Shown piece after piece: positions 44,507 to 54,561 of a stretch of DNA of 64,000 bases. How positions within the stretch are numbered: position 1 is the first letter of the stretch; the number at the start of each line of letters is the position of its first letter. Source of the DNA: an uncultured Granulosicoccaceae bacterium. GTDB taxonomy: Bacteria > Pseudomonadota > Gammaproteobacteria > Granulosicoccales > Granulosicoccaceae. The stretch is taken from positions 28,158-92,157 of the forward strand of contig CALLBO010000003.1 of assembly GCA_937998875.1 (NCBI GenBank), given 5' to 3'. A program made the position numbers and the translations under genes. The notes beneath the pieces are model-generated. The model did no database searches. It was not told the origin of the DNA and saw only the letters and a program-made list of their open reading frames with translations.

Positions 44507-45652
44507 ATGTTCAATAAACGCCTGACTGAGTTCAGGTCCCGGCTCGCTGCTGCGGATGTAGATGTCGCATTGATCACTGATGAGGATAACGTTTATTATC
44601 TCACCGGTTACTTCGACTACCTGCATATGGAGTTTGGTCGGCCGACAATTCTGATTGTTAGTAAAGACGATGCCAGTCTTCTGATTACTCCCGCAATTGA
44701 TCTTGAAAGTGCCAAAGTACTTGCAACAGCAGATAGAATAGTTGCTTGGAATGACGGCATGGGAAATGAGTGGCGTGAAGAGCTGCCGGCTGCCTTGCGT
44801 GGCGTCGATAAGGTTGGCATTGAGCTGGACCTTATGCCGCCTTTGGTACGGCAATATATCGATACACTGATAGATCCTGAATCGATCAGCAACGTCACGC
44901 CCATACTTTCTGATATACGGATGATAAAGTCGCCAGACGAGCTTCAGCTTGCACGCCATGCAGGCTTGGTTGCCAGTGCCATGATGGAGGCGGGTCGTGA
45001 TGCAATTGAGGATGGCGTGGCTGAATTTGAAGTAGCGATTGCGACTTCACAAGCGGGTACCCGAAAAGCTGCACAGTTATTGGAGGAGTACTACAACACC
45101 ACCGATATGTCACCGAATACTCACTTCTTACAAATTATGGCTTCCGGTGACGAGATTATTAAAACTCATCATCGCGCCAGTACTCGAGTAATGAAAAGCG
45201 GCGAGCCGGTATTTCTTTGTTTTTGTGGAATGACAAACTTCCACCGCTTTAAGCTTGGTTTCGACAGAACTTTCTGGATTGACGAAATTGCCGACAAATC
45301 ACAAGAGCAGGTGTATGAAGTTGCAGTATCCAGCCAACAAGCGGCACTTGCAGTGCTGCGCCCCGGGGTTACCGCTGAGAGTGTTCACGCCGCATATGCA
45401 GAAGTAATTGAAAGCGCGGGATATGATTATCCGTTTCGATGCGGGCGCGCAACCGGATTCAGTTTCCTGGAAAAGCCACAACTCGTTACTGGTGATAAAA
45501 CTGTATTGCAACCGGGTATGGTTTTGGCGATCGATGGCTCAGTTGCCACGGATACATTCCGTGCACAGGTTGGAGACAGTTATATAATAACTGAGCAAGG
45601 TTATGAGCAGATAACGGATCACCCGAAAGACGCGGGTCAGGTTATTCTGTAG
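44507..45652 (+). CDS. M24-fold protein lacking the metal site (creatinase-like hydrolase class)
   Basis: A 381-residue protein of the creatinase/aminopeptidase fold. Where M24 enzymes have two Asp, His and two Glu, this protein has Cys and Gly (FLCFCGMTNFHRFKLGFDRT), no His (GRATGFSFLEKP), Asp-Gly in place of Glu-Pro (LAIDGSV) and Gly in place of Glu (QVGDSYIIT). Creatinase also works without metal in this fold, so a metal-free C-N hydrolase is more likely than a dead peptidase. ATG 44507 has GGGGAG upstream; GTG 44492 is in frame. THHRAS could provide the catalytic His. Confidence 0.8.
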   Translation: MFNKRLTEFRSRLAAADVDVALITDEDNVYYLTGYFDYLHMEFGRPTILIVSKDDASLLITPAIDLESAKVLATADRIVAWNDGMGNEWREELPAALRGVDKVGIELDLMPPLVRQYIDTLIDPESISNVTPILSDIRMIKSPDELQLARHAGLVASAMMEAGRDAIEDGVAEFEVAIATSQAGTRKAAQLLEEYYNTTDMSPNTHFLQIMASGDEIIKTHHRASTRVMKSGEPVFLCFCGMTNFHRFKLGFDRTFWIDEIADKSQEQVYEVAVSSQQAALAVLRPGVTAESVHAAYAEVIESAGYDYPFRCGRATGFSFLEKPQLVTGDKTVLQPGMVLAIDGSVATDTFRAQVGDSYIITEQGYEQITDHPKDAGQVIL

Positions 45653-45849
45653 ATACGCTAGCCAACACGCACTGTAAGCAGCAATTCGCCTGCTATCGGT
45701 ACATTAAAACCAACAAAGGATCGATAGTGAGGGTGAGGTTAGCAGAGCAGCTGTGAATTACATAAAATTGGACCGGGCTTGACGAGTTTGCTCCCAATGC
45801 TTAACAATTGCTGTAGTGTCTTAATTCCTCTACCCGGAAAACTTATCAG

Positions 45850-47076
45850 TTGATTGCGGTATCGCACAATATGATTCTGGTGTTTGCGTCGATTGCAGTG
45901 TCGCTGGTCGCAGCATTTACCGGTTTGGCGATAAGCAATAACATCGCATCATTGCCGGAAACAAGGCGAAAAACACTTGTTGTTATGTCTGCTTTTGTTA
46001 TCGGCGGTGGTATCTGGTCGATGCATTTTGTGGCGATGCTGGCGCATGAGATTTCAGTTCCGGTCTACTACGACTCTTTGCAAACTCTGGGTTCAGCGCT
46101 GATTGCGATACTGGTGGCTGGTACGGCATTGCTGCTTTTACACTTTTCAAATCGAACTCCTGCGGTTTTAAAGGTCGCGGGTCTGGTGCTCGGGGCAGGG
46201 GTTATTGTCATGCACTACGTCGGTATGCTTGCGATCAGGGGTGTTGTTCCTCAATTCAGTACAGTCTCTGTTGTGATGGCTGCGGTGGTTGCAGCTGTCG
46301 CGGGCATCCTGGCTGTTCACGTGGCGTATGGTCACAGATCAAAACAAAACATCGTCTTTGGGTCTGTGGTGTTCGGCTTTGCGGTAGCGGCGGTGCACTA
46401 TGCGGCAATGCTTGGCACAACCTTTCAGGCGGATGACAGTTTTAAGTCTGTGCCGGTGGCAATGTCAAACCATTCACTTGCCATCTCGGTTGCTATCGCA
46501 TCGTTCGTGATCTGTGGGTCGTTCCTATTGGCGACCACCAGCTTTTTAACGCAAACGCACTCTAAGGCGAAATCTCCCGGAGGCGTAGATAGCGATCAAA
46601 TCCCGGAAAACAATGTAGCGAACGTAACATCAGCCTCGGTCAAAACTGCAAGTGAAAAAGCCAGCCTCCAGCCCGCAGCAGACGTAGATGCTAAGTCAAC
46701 GGTAAAGATTCCATTCGAGAAAAACAAAAAAATTGGTTATCTCGATGCATCGGACGTCGCAGCGGTCCGGGCAGATGGTCACTACACGCATCTGTATACC
46801 AGGTCGGGCACACACTTTTGTCCGTGTTCGATCACTGAGTTGGAAAGCAAACTGTCAGAAGAAGGATTTCATCGCACGCATCGCAGCTATCTGGTCAACA
46901 TCAAAATGGTGGAGAATTTTGAGAAGCGAAAGGATACCGGTGTCTGTTTGTTTGTGGGCTACCCGAATCTGTCCAGTGTTCCTGTCAGTCGAAACCGGAT
47001 TATCAGTTTGCTGCAGGTGCTCAGCGACGGGTCTGCACATACCCCGGTGCAATTTCCGGAGTCCGCAAGAGGGTAG
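45850..47076 (+). CDS. MHYT-LytTR membrane-bound regulator (CoxC/CoxH-like)
   Basis: A 408-residue sensor-regulator. The N-terminal half has about seven helices with three MHYT-type motifs: SMHFVAML, VMHYVGML and VHYAAML, thought to bind a metal and sense O2, CO or NO. A linker (about 235-290) leads to a C-terminal LytTR DNA-binding domain (YLDASDVAAVRADGHYTHLY, FHRTHRSYLVNI). CoxC and CoxH of the Oligotropha cox cluster have this architecture. It lies just upstream of coxM. The start TTG 45850 is uncertain; ATG 45871 is in frame. Confidence 0.88.
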   Translation: MIAVSHNMILVFASIAVSLVAAFTGLAISNNIASLPETRRKTLVVMSAFVIGGGIWSMHFVAMLAHEISVPVYYDSLQTLGSALIAILVAGTALLLLHFSNRTPAVLKVAGLVLGAGVIVMHYVGMLAIRGVVPQFSTVSVVMAAVVAAVAGILAVHVAYGHRSKQNIVFGSVVFGFAVAAVHYAAMLGTTFQADDSFKSVPVAMSNHSLAISVAIASFVICGSFLLATTSFLTQTHSKAKSPGGVDSDQIPENNVANVTSASVKTASEKASLQPAADVDAKSTVKIPFEKNKKIGYLDASDVAAVRADGHYTHLYTRSGTHFCPCSITELESKLSEEGFHRTHRSYLVNIKMVENFEKRKDTGVCLFVGYPNLSSVPVSRNRIISLLQVLSDGSAHTPVQFPESARG

Positions 47077-47129
47077 CAAGATTTAGAGCTGTTAATGTTA
47101 TTGAAAACATAAAGATAGCTGAATTTCTG

Positions 47130-47170
47130 CACCAACGACGTTGGTGAATATCACGCGTAAGTGGTGAATA
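47130..47170 (+). promoter_or_regulatory. Candidate LytTR binding region upstream of coxM
   Basis: TGGTGAATA occurs twice (47142-47150 and 47162-47170), separated by 11 bp, so about two helical turns apart. LytTR proteins bind pairs of 9-bp direct repeats with this spacing. The first copy adjoins a 17-bp palindrome, CACCAACGACGTTGGTG (47130-47146). The regulator encoded just upstream has a LytTR domain, so it is the likely binder. Confidence 0.5.
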
Positions 47171-47252
47171 ACAAACCTCTCTTCATGCAGAAACGCTTCT
47201 CCGCGTGAGTCGTTCCGCGTAACCTCTGAGACGTCACTACAGGAGGCGGATC

Positions 47253-48110
47253 ATGATTACCGGAAACTTCGAGTATCACCAACCGGGCTCAATACCCGAA
47301 GCAGTCGCGCTGCTATCGAAACTCGGCGACGACGCCCGGGTTATTGCAGGCGGGCACAGTCTTATACCGACTATGAAATTGCGTCTGGCAATGCCGGAGC
47401 ATTTGATCGATTTGCAGGCAGTTAAAGAACTTAGGAAGATCTCGGTTTCCGGCGGTGAAGTGTGTATCGGCGCGATGACAACCCAGGCAGAGTTAATTGC
47501 CAGCGAAGAGCTGCATAAAGCCGCGCCGATAGTCCGTGAAACCTCGCTTCAAATCGCCGACCCGCAAGTAAGGTATATGGGTACGCTGGGCGGTAATGTG
47601 GCAAACGGCGATCCTGGCAATGATATGCCGGCGCTAATGCAATGCCTCGATGCCAGTTTCACCCTCAGCGGTCCTGATGGCGAGCGCACAGTGAATGCCC
47701 GGGAATTCTATGAGGCTGCCTATTTCACTGCGCGCGATGACCTGGAAATACTCACCGAAATTCGTTTTCCGGCATATTCAGGTGGCTATGCCTACGAGAA
47801 GCAAAAGCGGAAGATCGGTGATTACGCTACGGCCGCTGCCGCTGTGTTACTCACTAAAGGCGCAGATGGCAGTTGCGAGCAGGCATCAATCGCACTAACG
47901 AATCTTTCCGATACCCCTCTGTTTTGCGAAGAAGCATCCCGGCAGCTGGTGAGTGATGGTTTGGATAGCGCCTCCGTTAATAGTGCTGTGGCATCTGCGA
48001 TGGGGCAGATTGATCCGGTTGATGATAACCGTGGCCCTGCTGAATTTAAACGCCATGCCGCAGCAATCATTCTGCGGAGAGCCATTCAACAAGCCTGGGC
48101 CCGGGCCTGA
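47253..48110 (+). CDS. coxM: Aerobic CO dehydrogenase, FAD-binding medium subunit CoxM
   Basis: A 285-residue flavoprotein subunit of the xanthine oxidase family. FAD motifs are AGGHSLIP (residues about 32-39) and [14 protein letters not shown] (about 110), the latter with the family double-Gly. It passes electrons from the CoxS iron-sulfur clusters to the respiratory chain. ACAGGAGG lies upstream of ATG 47253. It is the first structural gene of the cluster, in M-S-L order. Confidence 0.93.
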   Translation: MITGNFEYHQPGSIPEAVALLSKLGDDARVIAGGHSLIPTMKLRLAMPEHLIDLQAVKELRKISVSGGEVCIGAMTTQAELIASEELHKAAPIVRETSLQIADPQVRYMGTLGGNVANGDPGNDMPALMQCLDASFTLSGPDGERTVNAREFYEAAYFTARDDLEILTEIRFPAYSGGYAYEKQKRKIGDYATAAAAVLLTKGADGSCEQASIALTNLSDTPLFCEEASRQLVSDGLDSASVNSAVASAMGQIDPVDDNRGPAEFKRHAAAIILRRAIQQAWARA

Positions 48111-48123
48111 TAGGAGAAGCACT

Positions 48124-48612
48124 ATGTCGAAACAAACAATAAATTTAAACGTCAATGGCCAGAGTGTGACAGCAGAAGCTGAGCCACGTGAGTTGTTGAT
48201 CCATGTGTTGCGAGAGCAGCTTGAGATAACCGGGCCGCACATCGGCTGCGAGACAACTCACTGTGGTGCTTGCACGGTTGACATGGACGGAATGTCGGTT
48301 AAGTCCTGCACCGTGTTCGCTGTGCAGGCGCAGGGTAAAGAGATTACAACGATTGAAGGCTTGGGTGATCCTGACAAACTGCATGTTCTGCAGGAGAAGT
48401 TTAAAGAACACCATGGACTGCAATGTGGTTTTTGCACCCCAGGGATGATTACCCGTGCGCATCGTTTGCTTGAAGAAAACCCCAACCCGACTGAAGAAGA
48501 CGTGCGCTTTGGTATTGCAGGTAATCTTTGTCGCTGTACCGGCTATCAGAACATCGTCAAATCGGTGATGGCCGCCGCAGAGGAACTTAACAAACCGGAG
48601 TCAGTCACATGA
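48124..48612 (+). CDS. coxS: Aerobic CO dehydrogenase, iron-sulfur small subunit CoxS
   Basis: A 162-residue 2x[2Fe-2S] protein. The plant-type cluster ligands are Cys42, 47, 50 and 62 ([10 protein letters not shown]...C), and the second cluster is held by Cys101, 104, 136 and 138 (CGFC...CRC). ATG 48124 is chosen for the AGGAGA site just upstream; the frame is open much further into coxM. It overlaps coxL by 4 bp. Confidence 0.95.
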   Translation: MSKQTINLNVNGQSVTAEAEPRELLIHVLREQLEITGPHIGCETTHCGACTVDMDGMSVKSCTVFAVQAQGKEITTIEGLGDPDKLHVLQEKFKEHHGLQCGFCTPGMITRAHRLLEENPNPTEEDVRFGIAGNLCRCTGYQNIVKSVMAAAEELNKPESVT

Positions 48613-51035
48613 GCGCAACTGCAGAGTCAGTACAGGAACGACGTGCCGCACTGAAAGGCCTGGGAACCTCGCGCAAGCGTGTCGAAGATGCGCGCTTTAC
48701 TCAAGGTAAAGGCAACTACGTTGATGACATCAAACTACCGGACATGTTATTCGGTGATTTTGTACGCTCGCAACATGCACATGCTCGCGTCAAATCGATT
48801 GATACATCAGCTGCGATGGAGCTTCCGGGTGTAATCGCAGTATTAACTGCGAAAGATCTTGAACCATTGAATCTGCATTGGATGCCAACACTTGCAGGTG
48901 ACAAGCAAATGGTGTTGGCAGACGGGAAGGTTCTGTTTCAAGGGCAGGAGATTGCGTTTGTAATTGCAGAGGATCGCTATATTGCTGCGGACGCAGTGGA
49001 TCTGGTGAAAGTCGAGTTCGAAGAACTACCGGTACTGGTTGATCCGTTTAAAGCAGAACTTCCTGACGCACCGATACTGCGTGAAGACATAGCCGATGAA
49101 AAAGAAGGTGCACATGGTGCACGCAGACACCCCAATCACATCTTTACCTGGGAGCAGGGCGACAAGGCTGCCACTGAAACAGTAATAGGTGAAGCCGATG
49201 TGGTAGCAGAAGAAATGGTTTACTACCATCGAACCCACCCATGCCCGATGGAAACCTGCGGTTCGGTTGCCTCAATGGATAAGGTTAATGGCAAGCTGAC
49301 ACTGTGGGGCACTTTTCAAGCGCCGCATGTTGTTCGAACCGTCGCCTCTTTGCTGTCAGGCATTGCAGAACACAACATCCGTGTTGTATCGCCCGATATT
49401 GGTGGTGGCTTTGGTAACAAGGTAGGGGTATACCCCGGTTACGTTTGTTCTATCGTTGCCTCTATCGTCACTGGCAAGCCGGTGAAGTGGGTGGAAGATA
49501 GAATGGAGAATCTAAGTGCTACCGCGTTTGCCAGAGACTATTGGATGCAGGGTAAAATTGCTGCAACCAAAGAAGGTAAAATAACCGGGCTATGGTGCCA
49601 TACAACGGCGGATCACGGTGCGTTTGATGCCTGTGCGGATCCTACTAAATACCCCGCCGGTTTTATGAACATCTGTACCGGGTCTTATGATATCCCAACA
49701 GCCTATCTTGCGGTGGACGGTATTTATACGAATAAAGCCCCGGGTGGTGTTGCCTATCGTTGTTCGTTCCGGGTAACAGAAGCCGCGTACTTTATTGAGC
49801 GTATGATTGAAGTGCTGGCTATAAAACTCAATATGGATGCAGCGGAACTGCGCGCGAAAAACTTTATTCGAAAAGATCAGTTTCCGTATCAGTCAGCCCT
49901 TGGCTGGGAATATGACTCTGGTGACTATCACACAGCGTGGGATAAGGCGCTTGAGTCTGTAGGTTATAGCAAGTTAAGAGAAGAGCAATCACAGCGGGTC
50001 GAAGACTTCAAAGCCGGTAAGACACGCAAGCTTATGGGAATTGGTCTTTGTCACTTCACAGAGATTGTCGGTGCTGGTCCGGTAAAGAATTGCGACATTC
50101 TGGGTATGGGGATGTTTGACAGTTGTGAGATACGCATTCACCCAACCGGTTCTGCACTTGCGCGGCTGGGTACGATCTCACAGGGGCAGGGTCATGCCAC
50201 AACGTTTGCGCAAATACTGGCGACCGAGATTGGCATCTCTGCCGACGATATCACTATTGAAGAAGGTGATACCGATACCGCACCGTATGGTTTAGGTACC
50301 TATGGTTCGCGATCCACACCGGTTGCAGGTGCTGCCACGGCCATGGCTGGCCGTAAGATTCGCGCCAAGGCGCAAATGATTGCGGCTTACCTGCTTGAAG
50401 TTCACGATAACGATATCGAGTGGGAGGTTGACCGCTTTGTCGTGAAGGGTGCACCTGAGAAGTTCAAAACCATGAAAGAGATTGCCTACGCTTCCTACAA
50501 CCAGGCGATCCCTGGTGTCGAACCGGGGCTGGAAGCGGTGAGCTATTATGATCCACCAAACATGACCTACCCGTTTGGTGCGTATGTCTGCGTGATGGAT
50601 GTAGACGTTGATACCGGTGTTTCAGACATCCGGCAGTTCTATGCACTCGATGATTGTGGCACACGAATCAATCCGATGATTATTGAAGGGCAGGTGCATG
50701 GTGGTTTAACCGAAGCGCTGGCTATCGCACTCGGGCAGGAGATTGCCTATGACGAACTCGGTAACGTAAAGACTGGTACGTTAATGGATTTCTTTATCCC
50801 GACCAGCTGGGAAACGCCTAACTATCAGACTGACTTTACTGAAACTCCGAGCCCGCATCACCCGATCGGTGCGAAGGGGGTTGGTGAGAGTCCGAATGTG
50901 GGGGGTGTGCCAGCATTCTCAAACGCAATTAACGATGCGTTTAGAGCATTCGGCCTTACCCATACGCATATGCCGCATGATCATTGGCGCATTTGGAAAA
51001 CCGCCAACGAACTCGGTTTGCATGCTGAATCGTAA
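48609..51035 (+). CDS. coxL: Aerobic CO dehydrogenase, molybdenum large subunit CoxL (form I)
   Basis: An 808-residue molybdenum-hydroxylase subunit holding the Mo-Cu-molybdopterin cytosine dinucleotide site. The form I loop AYRCSFR is present at residues 382-388, with Cys385 as the copper ligand. GGGFGNKVG and the catalytic Glu motif [13 protein letters not shown] complete the site. Form I with this loop indicates true CO oxidation (CO + H2O to CO2, 2 e-, 2 H+), unlike form II homologues with AYRGAGR. It acts on the cytoplasmic face of the membrane. The cluster lets a heterotroph use CO as extra energy. Confidence 0.96.
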   Translation: MSATAESVQERRAALKGLGTSRKRVEDARFTQGKGNYVDDIKLPDMLFGDFVRSQHAHARVKSIDTSAAMELPGVIAVLTAKDLEPLNLHWMPTLAGDKQMVLADGKVLFQGQEIAFVIAEDRYIAADAVDLVKVEFEELPVLVDPFKAELPDAPILREDIADEKEGAHGARRHPNHIFTWEQGDKAATETVIGEADVVAEEMVYYHRTHPCPMETCGSVASMDKVNGKLTLWGTFQAPHVVRTVASLLSGIAEHNIRVVSPDIGGGFGNKVGVYPGYVCSIVASIVTGKPVKWVEDRMENLSATAFARDYWMQGKIAATKEGKITGLWCHTTADHGAFDACADPTKYPAGFMNICTGSYDIPTAYLAVDGIYTNKAPGGVAYRCSFRVTEAAYFIERMIEVLAIKLNMDAAELRAKNFIRKDQFPYQSALGWEYDSGDYHTAWDKALESVGYSKLREEQSQRVEDFKAGKTRKLMGIGLCHFTEIVGAGPVKNCDILGMGMFDSCEIRIHPTGSALARLGTISQGQGHATTFAQILATEIGISADDITIEEGDTDTAPYGLGTYGSRSTPVAGAATAMAGRKIRAKAQMIAAYLLEVHDNDIEWEVDRFVVKGAPEKFKTMKEIAYASYNQAIPGVEPGLEAVSYYDPPNMTYPFGAYVCVMDVDVDTGVSDIRQFYALDDCGTRINPMIIEGQVHGGLTEALAIALGQEIAYDELGNVKTGTLMDFFIPTSWETPNYQTDFTETPSPHHPIGAKGVGESPNVGGVPAFSNAINDAFRAFGLTHTHMPHDHWRIWKTANELGLHAES

Positions 51036-51053
51036 AGCGGGTTTTTAGTTTTT

Positions 51054-51926
51054 ATGGGTTGGAAAAAAATCCAGCAGGATCTCGCCGCAGAGTGCTATAT
51101 CGCCAGCGATGAGTTGGCGATGGCGGTCTATCTGGCAACTGAACAACAGCGGCCTCTATTGCTGGAGGGTGCTGCAGGTGTGGGTAAAACGGAAATCGCC
51201 AAGCAGCTGGCTTCAATTCATGACACGCAACTTATCCGCTTACAGTGTTATGAGGGGCTGGATGCCAGTACCTCCATTTATGAGTGGAATTATCAAAAGC
51301 AGCTCTTGCGTGTTCAAGCGGTACGTGAGGGCTCGGCAGATGAAATTGAGTCACAGATATTTTCTGAAGCATATTTGCTTAAACGTCCACTGCTGGACGC
51401 GATTACCCAGACGAAAGCTCCGGTGTTATTGATTGATGAAATTGATCGCGCAGATGAAGAGTTCGAAGCCTATCTGCTTGAGGTATTGTCTGACTATCAG
51501 GTGTCTATACCGGAACTGGGCACTGTAAAAGCTACCTCAAAACCGATCGTAGTACTCACATCGAACGGCAGTCGTGATTTGTCAGATGCGTTACGACGCC
51601 GCTGCTTTTATACCTATGTCGAATATCCGGACTTTAAAACCGAACTTGCTATTTTACAGGCGCGTAGCCCACACATGGATAACAGTCTGGCAGAGCAAAT
51701 TGTTGGTTTTGTACAGGCACTGCGTAAAGAGGAGCTGGAGAAGAAACCCGGTGTCGCAGAGATGCTTGACTGGGCAGCAGCTTTGGCAGGGCTTGGAATA
51801 TCGAAGCTCAGTGATGATCCGGTAGAGTTGCAGGCAACCTTGGTTTGTCTGCTAAAAACACAAATTGATCAATACTCAATGCCACGCGAAGTTACCGAAA
51901 GACTTGTTGGTAAGGTTGTCGCTTGA
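51054..51926 (+). CDS. coxD: CoxD, MoxR-type AAA+ ATPase for CODH maturation
   Basis: A 290-residue AAA+ ATPase. Walker A GAAGVGKTE, Walker B VLLIDEIDRADEEFEAYLLE and sensor 1 (VLTSNGSRDLSDALRRRC) with Arg finger region are intact. CoxD is known to assist sulfuration and copper insertion at the CoxL site. It starts 18 bp after coxL and overlaps coxE (TTGA). Confidence 0.92.
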   Translation: MGWKKIQQDLAAECYIASDELAMAVYLATEQQRPLLLEGAAGVGKTEIAKQLASIHDTQLIRLQCYEGLDASTSIYEWNYQKQLLRVQAVREGSADEIESQIFSEAYLLKRPLLDAITQTKAPVLLIDEIDRADEEFEAYLLEVLSDYQVSIPELGTVKATSKPIVVLTSNGSRDLSDALRRRCFYTYVEYPDFKTELAILQARSPHMDNSLAEQIVGFVQALRKEELEKKPGVAEMLDWAAALAGLGISKLSDDPVELQATLVCLLKTQIDQYSMPREVTERLVGKVVA

Positions 51927-53113
51927 AGACGACTCAATTTCCTGCCACCGCCAGTGGGGTTAGTGAAAGAATGGCGGGCTTCATTGCCCACCTTCGGTAT
52001 AACGGTTACCGGGCTGGTGTGGCGGAAACAGAAGCGACTCTTTGTGCCCTGCAGTCTATTGATATAGAAGAGCATCATCAGGTTAGGCTTGCCTGCAAAG
52101 CGGTTTGTACTTCCAATAAAGAGAGCTTTGACCAGTTTGACGAGCTCTTTTCCAGTTACTGGTTTAATCGTGGCCGAGAGAAAGCCGGCATCAATTCCAG
52201 AAATGAACAAAGTCTGAAGAAAAGGCAAAGCAGGTTTCAGCCGGGTGCAGATGATTCTCATAGTGATGCAGGATCGGGATCTGCAGATCAACCGGAAACC
52301 AGCGATGAAGACGGTGAGGCATACCACAGTGGTAAAGGTAGACTTATCGCGTCACAGGTGGGTAACCTGAACAAGACAGATTTTCGCGAGATGGCAACCC
52401 CTGAGCTCATGCAGCAGGCCGAAGTATTAGCGTACAAGCTTGCAAAAGCGATGCGTGATCGCCGCTCTCGCAGATATCGACTCAGTCAGCGCGGTAATAC
52501 ACTGAACTTACGTAAGACAATAAGAAACAGCATCAACCACGGCGGTGTGCCGATGCGGCTGTATCGTAAGCATCGACCGGATCGGCCGGTTAAAATTGTA
52601 ACGCTTCTGGATGTATCCGGTTCAATGACGGTATATGCAAAAGTATTTCTGGCGTTTTTGAAAGGGTTGATCAGTCACGATACCCGTGCCGATGCCTATT
52701 TGTTTCATACTGCGCTGGTGCGTATCGGCGATACGCTAAGAGATCATGACACGACACGTGCGATGAATCGGTTGTCAATAATGGCACAGGGGTTCGGTGG
52801 TGGCACAAAAATCGGTGCTAACCTGAAACTATTCAACGAACAGTATGCAGCAACTTGTGTTGATGGCAGAACGGTGGTGATTATTCTTTCTGATGGGTAC
52901 GACACGAATCCTCCTGAGATGCTGTCTGAAGGGCTTCAGAAACTTAAGAAACGCAACTGTAAAATTATCTGGCTTAATCCATTGAAGGGTTGGAAGGACT
53001 ATACACCGGTGGCTCAGGGGATGGCTGCAGCGTTGCCGTGGCTTGATCACTTTGCTGCAGCCAATACCCTTGAGACTTTGGCAGAGCTGGAGCTGGCATT
53101 GCAGCGACTGTAA
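51923..53113 (+). CDS. coxE: CoxE, VWA-domain maturation protein
   Basis: A 396-residue VWA protein. The MIDAS motif is DVSGSM, with the later Asp in ILSDGYDTN. The middle (about 95-135) is a charged low-complexity linker. MoxR ATPases such as CoxD act with VWA partners, and CoxE fills this role in Mo-Cu assembly. Start is TTG 51923 within the overlap with coxD. Confidence 0.9.
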   Translation: MKTTQFPATASGVSERMAGFIAHLRYNGYRAGVAETEATLCALQSIDIEEHHQVRLACKAVCTSNKESFDQFDELFSSYWFNRGREKAGINSRNEQSLKKRQSRFQPGADDSHSDAGSGSADQPETSDEDGEAYHSGKGRLIASQVGNLNKTDFREMATPELMQQAEVLAYKLAKAMRDRRSRRYRLSQRGNTLNLRKTIRNSINHGGVPMRLYRKHRPDRPVKIVTLLDVSGSMTVYAKVFLAFLKGLISHDTRADAYLFHTALVRIGDTLRDHDTTRAMNRLSIMAQGFGGGTKIGANLKLFNEQYAATCVDGRTVVIILSDGYDTNPPEMLSEGLQKLKKRNCKIIWLNPLKGWKDYTPVAQGMAAALPWLDHFAAANTLETLAELELALQRL

Positions 53114-53173
53114 ATGAATTTCCCGATGGATAATAAGTGACATCAATCATCCGATAGAGCTGCGAGCGAACTT

Positions 53174-54010
53174 TTGACCGATAGTGACGACAACCCGATG
53201 TCTTTTGACATAGCGGCAACGATGAACCACATGAAAGAAGGTGGTGATCAGTTTGCTGTGGCAACAGTTGTTCGGACTGTTTCTGTGACTGCCGCAAAGC
53301 CTGGTGCTAAAGCGATAATCAATGCCGATGGTGATATTGTTGACGGCTGGATTGGTGGTGGTTGCGCTAAGAGCGCTGTTACAAAAGCAGCAGTTAAAGC
53401 GATCAAAGATGGTGAGCCGAAACTGGTAAGTCTGCAACCCGAAGAATTGCTTGCAGAGAGCGGACTTAAGGCCGGTGAGGAGAACGATGGCGTACTCGCT
53501 GCCAATAATATGTGCCCTAGTCGTGGCTCAATGGATATTTTTATCGAACCAATTTTGTGTGAGCCGGAGATACTGATACTTGGTGCAAGTCCGGTGGCGC
53601 GTGTTCTGGCGACAATGGTCGAGTCGTTTTCATTCAAGCTCACGTGTGCCTGTGAGGATCCTTCGTTGTGGGACGGAGCTGGTATTAATGCATTGAGTTA
53701 TGAAAACCTAATTACTTCACATGATCATCGTTATATCGTTGTGTCCACTCAGGGGAGTGGTGATACTGTAGCGCTACAAAAAGCAATGTTATTGCAATGC
53801 AGGCGGGTGTGTTTTGTCGGTAGCCATCGTAAAATGGCGCATTTGCAAGCCAAGTTACTGGCATTGGGTGTAACGCAGAAACAGATTGATTCGATAAAGG
53901 GACCGGCCGGATTGGACATTGGCGGTGTAACACCGCAGGAAATAGCCCTGTCAATAATGGCAGAACTGGTAGCATTGCGCCGTACGAAATCTGTCCCGGC
54001 GCTCGACTAG
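53174..54010 (+). CDS. XdhC/CoxF-like molybdenum enzyme maturation factor
   Basis: A 278-residue XdhC-family protein. The N-terminal domain has VDGWIGGGCAKSAV, and the C-terminal Rossmann domain begins EILILGASPVARVLATMV. The ending DIGGVTPQEIALSIMAELVA is typical. These proteins bind and load sulfurated molybdenum cofactor. In cox clusters this position is held by coxF, with coxI being a relative; I cannot separate the two. TTG 53174 is the likely start, ATG 53198 the alternative. Confidence 0.87.
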   Translation: MTDSDDNPMSFDIAATMNHMKEGGDQFAVATVVRTVSVTAAKPGAKAIINADGDIVDGWIGGGCAKSAVTKAAVKAIKDGEPKLVSLQPEELLAESGLKAGEENDGVLAANNMCPSRGSMDIFIEPILCEPEILILGASPVARVLATMVESFSFKLTCACEDPSLWDGAGINALSYENLITSHDHRYIVVSTQGSGDTVALQKAMLLQCRRVCFVGSHRKMAHLQAKLLALGVTQKQIDSIKGPAGLDIGGVTPQEIALSIMAELVALRRTKSVPALD

Positions 54011-54047
54011 ATTATTATCAACTTTACTAATTATCAGGAGATCAAAT

Positions 54048-54497
54048 ATGGTCCTCGAAGAAGAAGTCCAAATTCCACTTGATCGAAATACTGTGTTTCA
54101 GGCATTGAATGATCCTGAAGTTTTAAAGCAGAGTATTCCGGGGTGTGAGGAGCTCAAGCAAATCACGGATACCGAGCTTGAGGCAACTGTAGTGATAAAA
54201 TTCGGGCCAGTGAAAGCAAGCTTTAACAGCAATGTAGAAGTCGATCCCAGTCAGGGACCGGAACTCTTTAAACTAACCGGTAAGGGTGACGCCGGTGTGG
54301 CAGGGTTTGTGTCTGGTGGTGCTGATGTTCATCTTGATGAGAATGATGCCGGTACCCTTCTTAGGTATGTCGTCAATATTGATATCAGCGGCAAGCTTGC
54401 CCAGGTCGGAGGTCGATTGATAGAGAGTACTTCCAAGCGGATTGCTAAAAAATTCTTTGCGAATTTTGAGGAAGTCCTGCTTAAAAGACAAACTTGA
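54048..54497 (+). CDS. coxG: CoxG, SRPBCC-fold CODH accessory protein
   Basis: A 149-residue CoxG/SRPBCC protein with a hydrophobic ligand-binding fold. LNDPEVLKQSIPGCEELKQI is the family start and GGRLIESTSKRIAKKFFANF the C-terminal helix. CoxG is needed for membrane association of CODH and is proposed to deliver quinone for electron transfer. It ends the cluster. TCAGGAGATC lies before ATG 54048. Confidence 0.93.
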   Translation: MVLEEEVQIPLDRNTVFQALNDPEVLKQSIPGCEELKQITDTELEATVVIKFGPVKASFNSNVEVDPSQGPELFKLTGKGDAGVAGFVSGGADVHLDENDAGTLLRYVVNIDISGKLAQVGGRLIESTSKRIAKKFFANFEEVLLKRQT

Positions 54498-54509
54498 TTT
54501 GAATCAAGT
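54492..54509. terminator. Palindrome at the end of coxG
   Basis: ACTTGATTTGAATCAAGT has 8-bp arms around TG and overlaps the coxG stop codon. It lies between convergent genes and could help end transcription, but the loop is too tight for a standard hairpin and no T-run follows. Confidence 0.3.
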
Positions 54510-54561
54510 GTGCGGGTTCCCGGTATGGTGCAATTTTTAAAATGAATCTGCTGTCGGTAGT

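Noticed and set aside
44462..44959. 165-residue - strand frame
   Set aside because: Antisense to the conserved M24-fold gene, which has a ribosome site and family motifs.
47253..51035. Xanthine dehydrogenase or form II hydroxylase
   Set aside because: The large subunit has the form I loop AYRCSFR, and coxD, coxE and coxG follow in the order of true CO dehydrogenase clusters.
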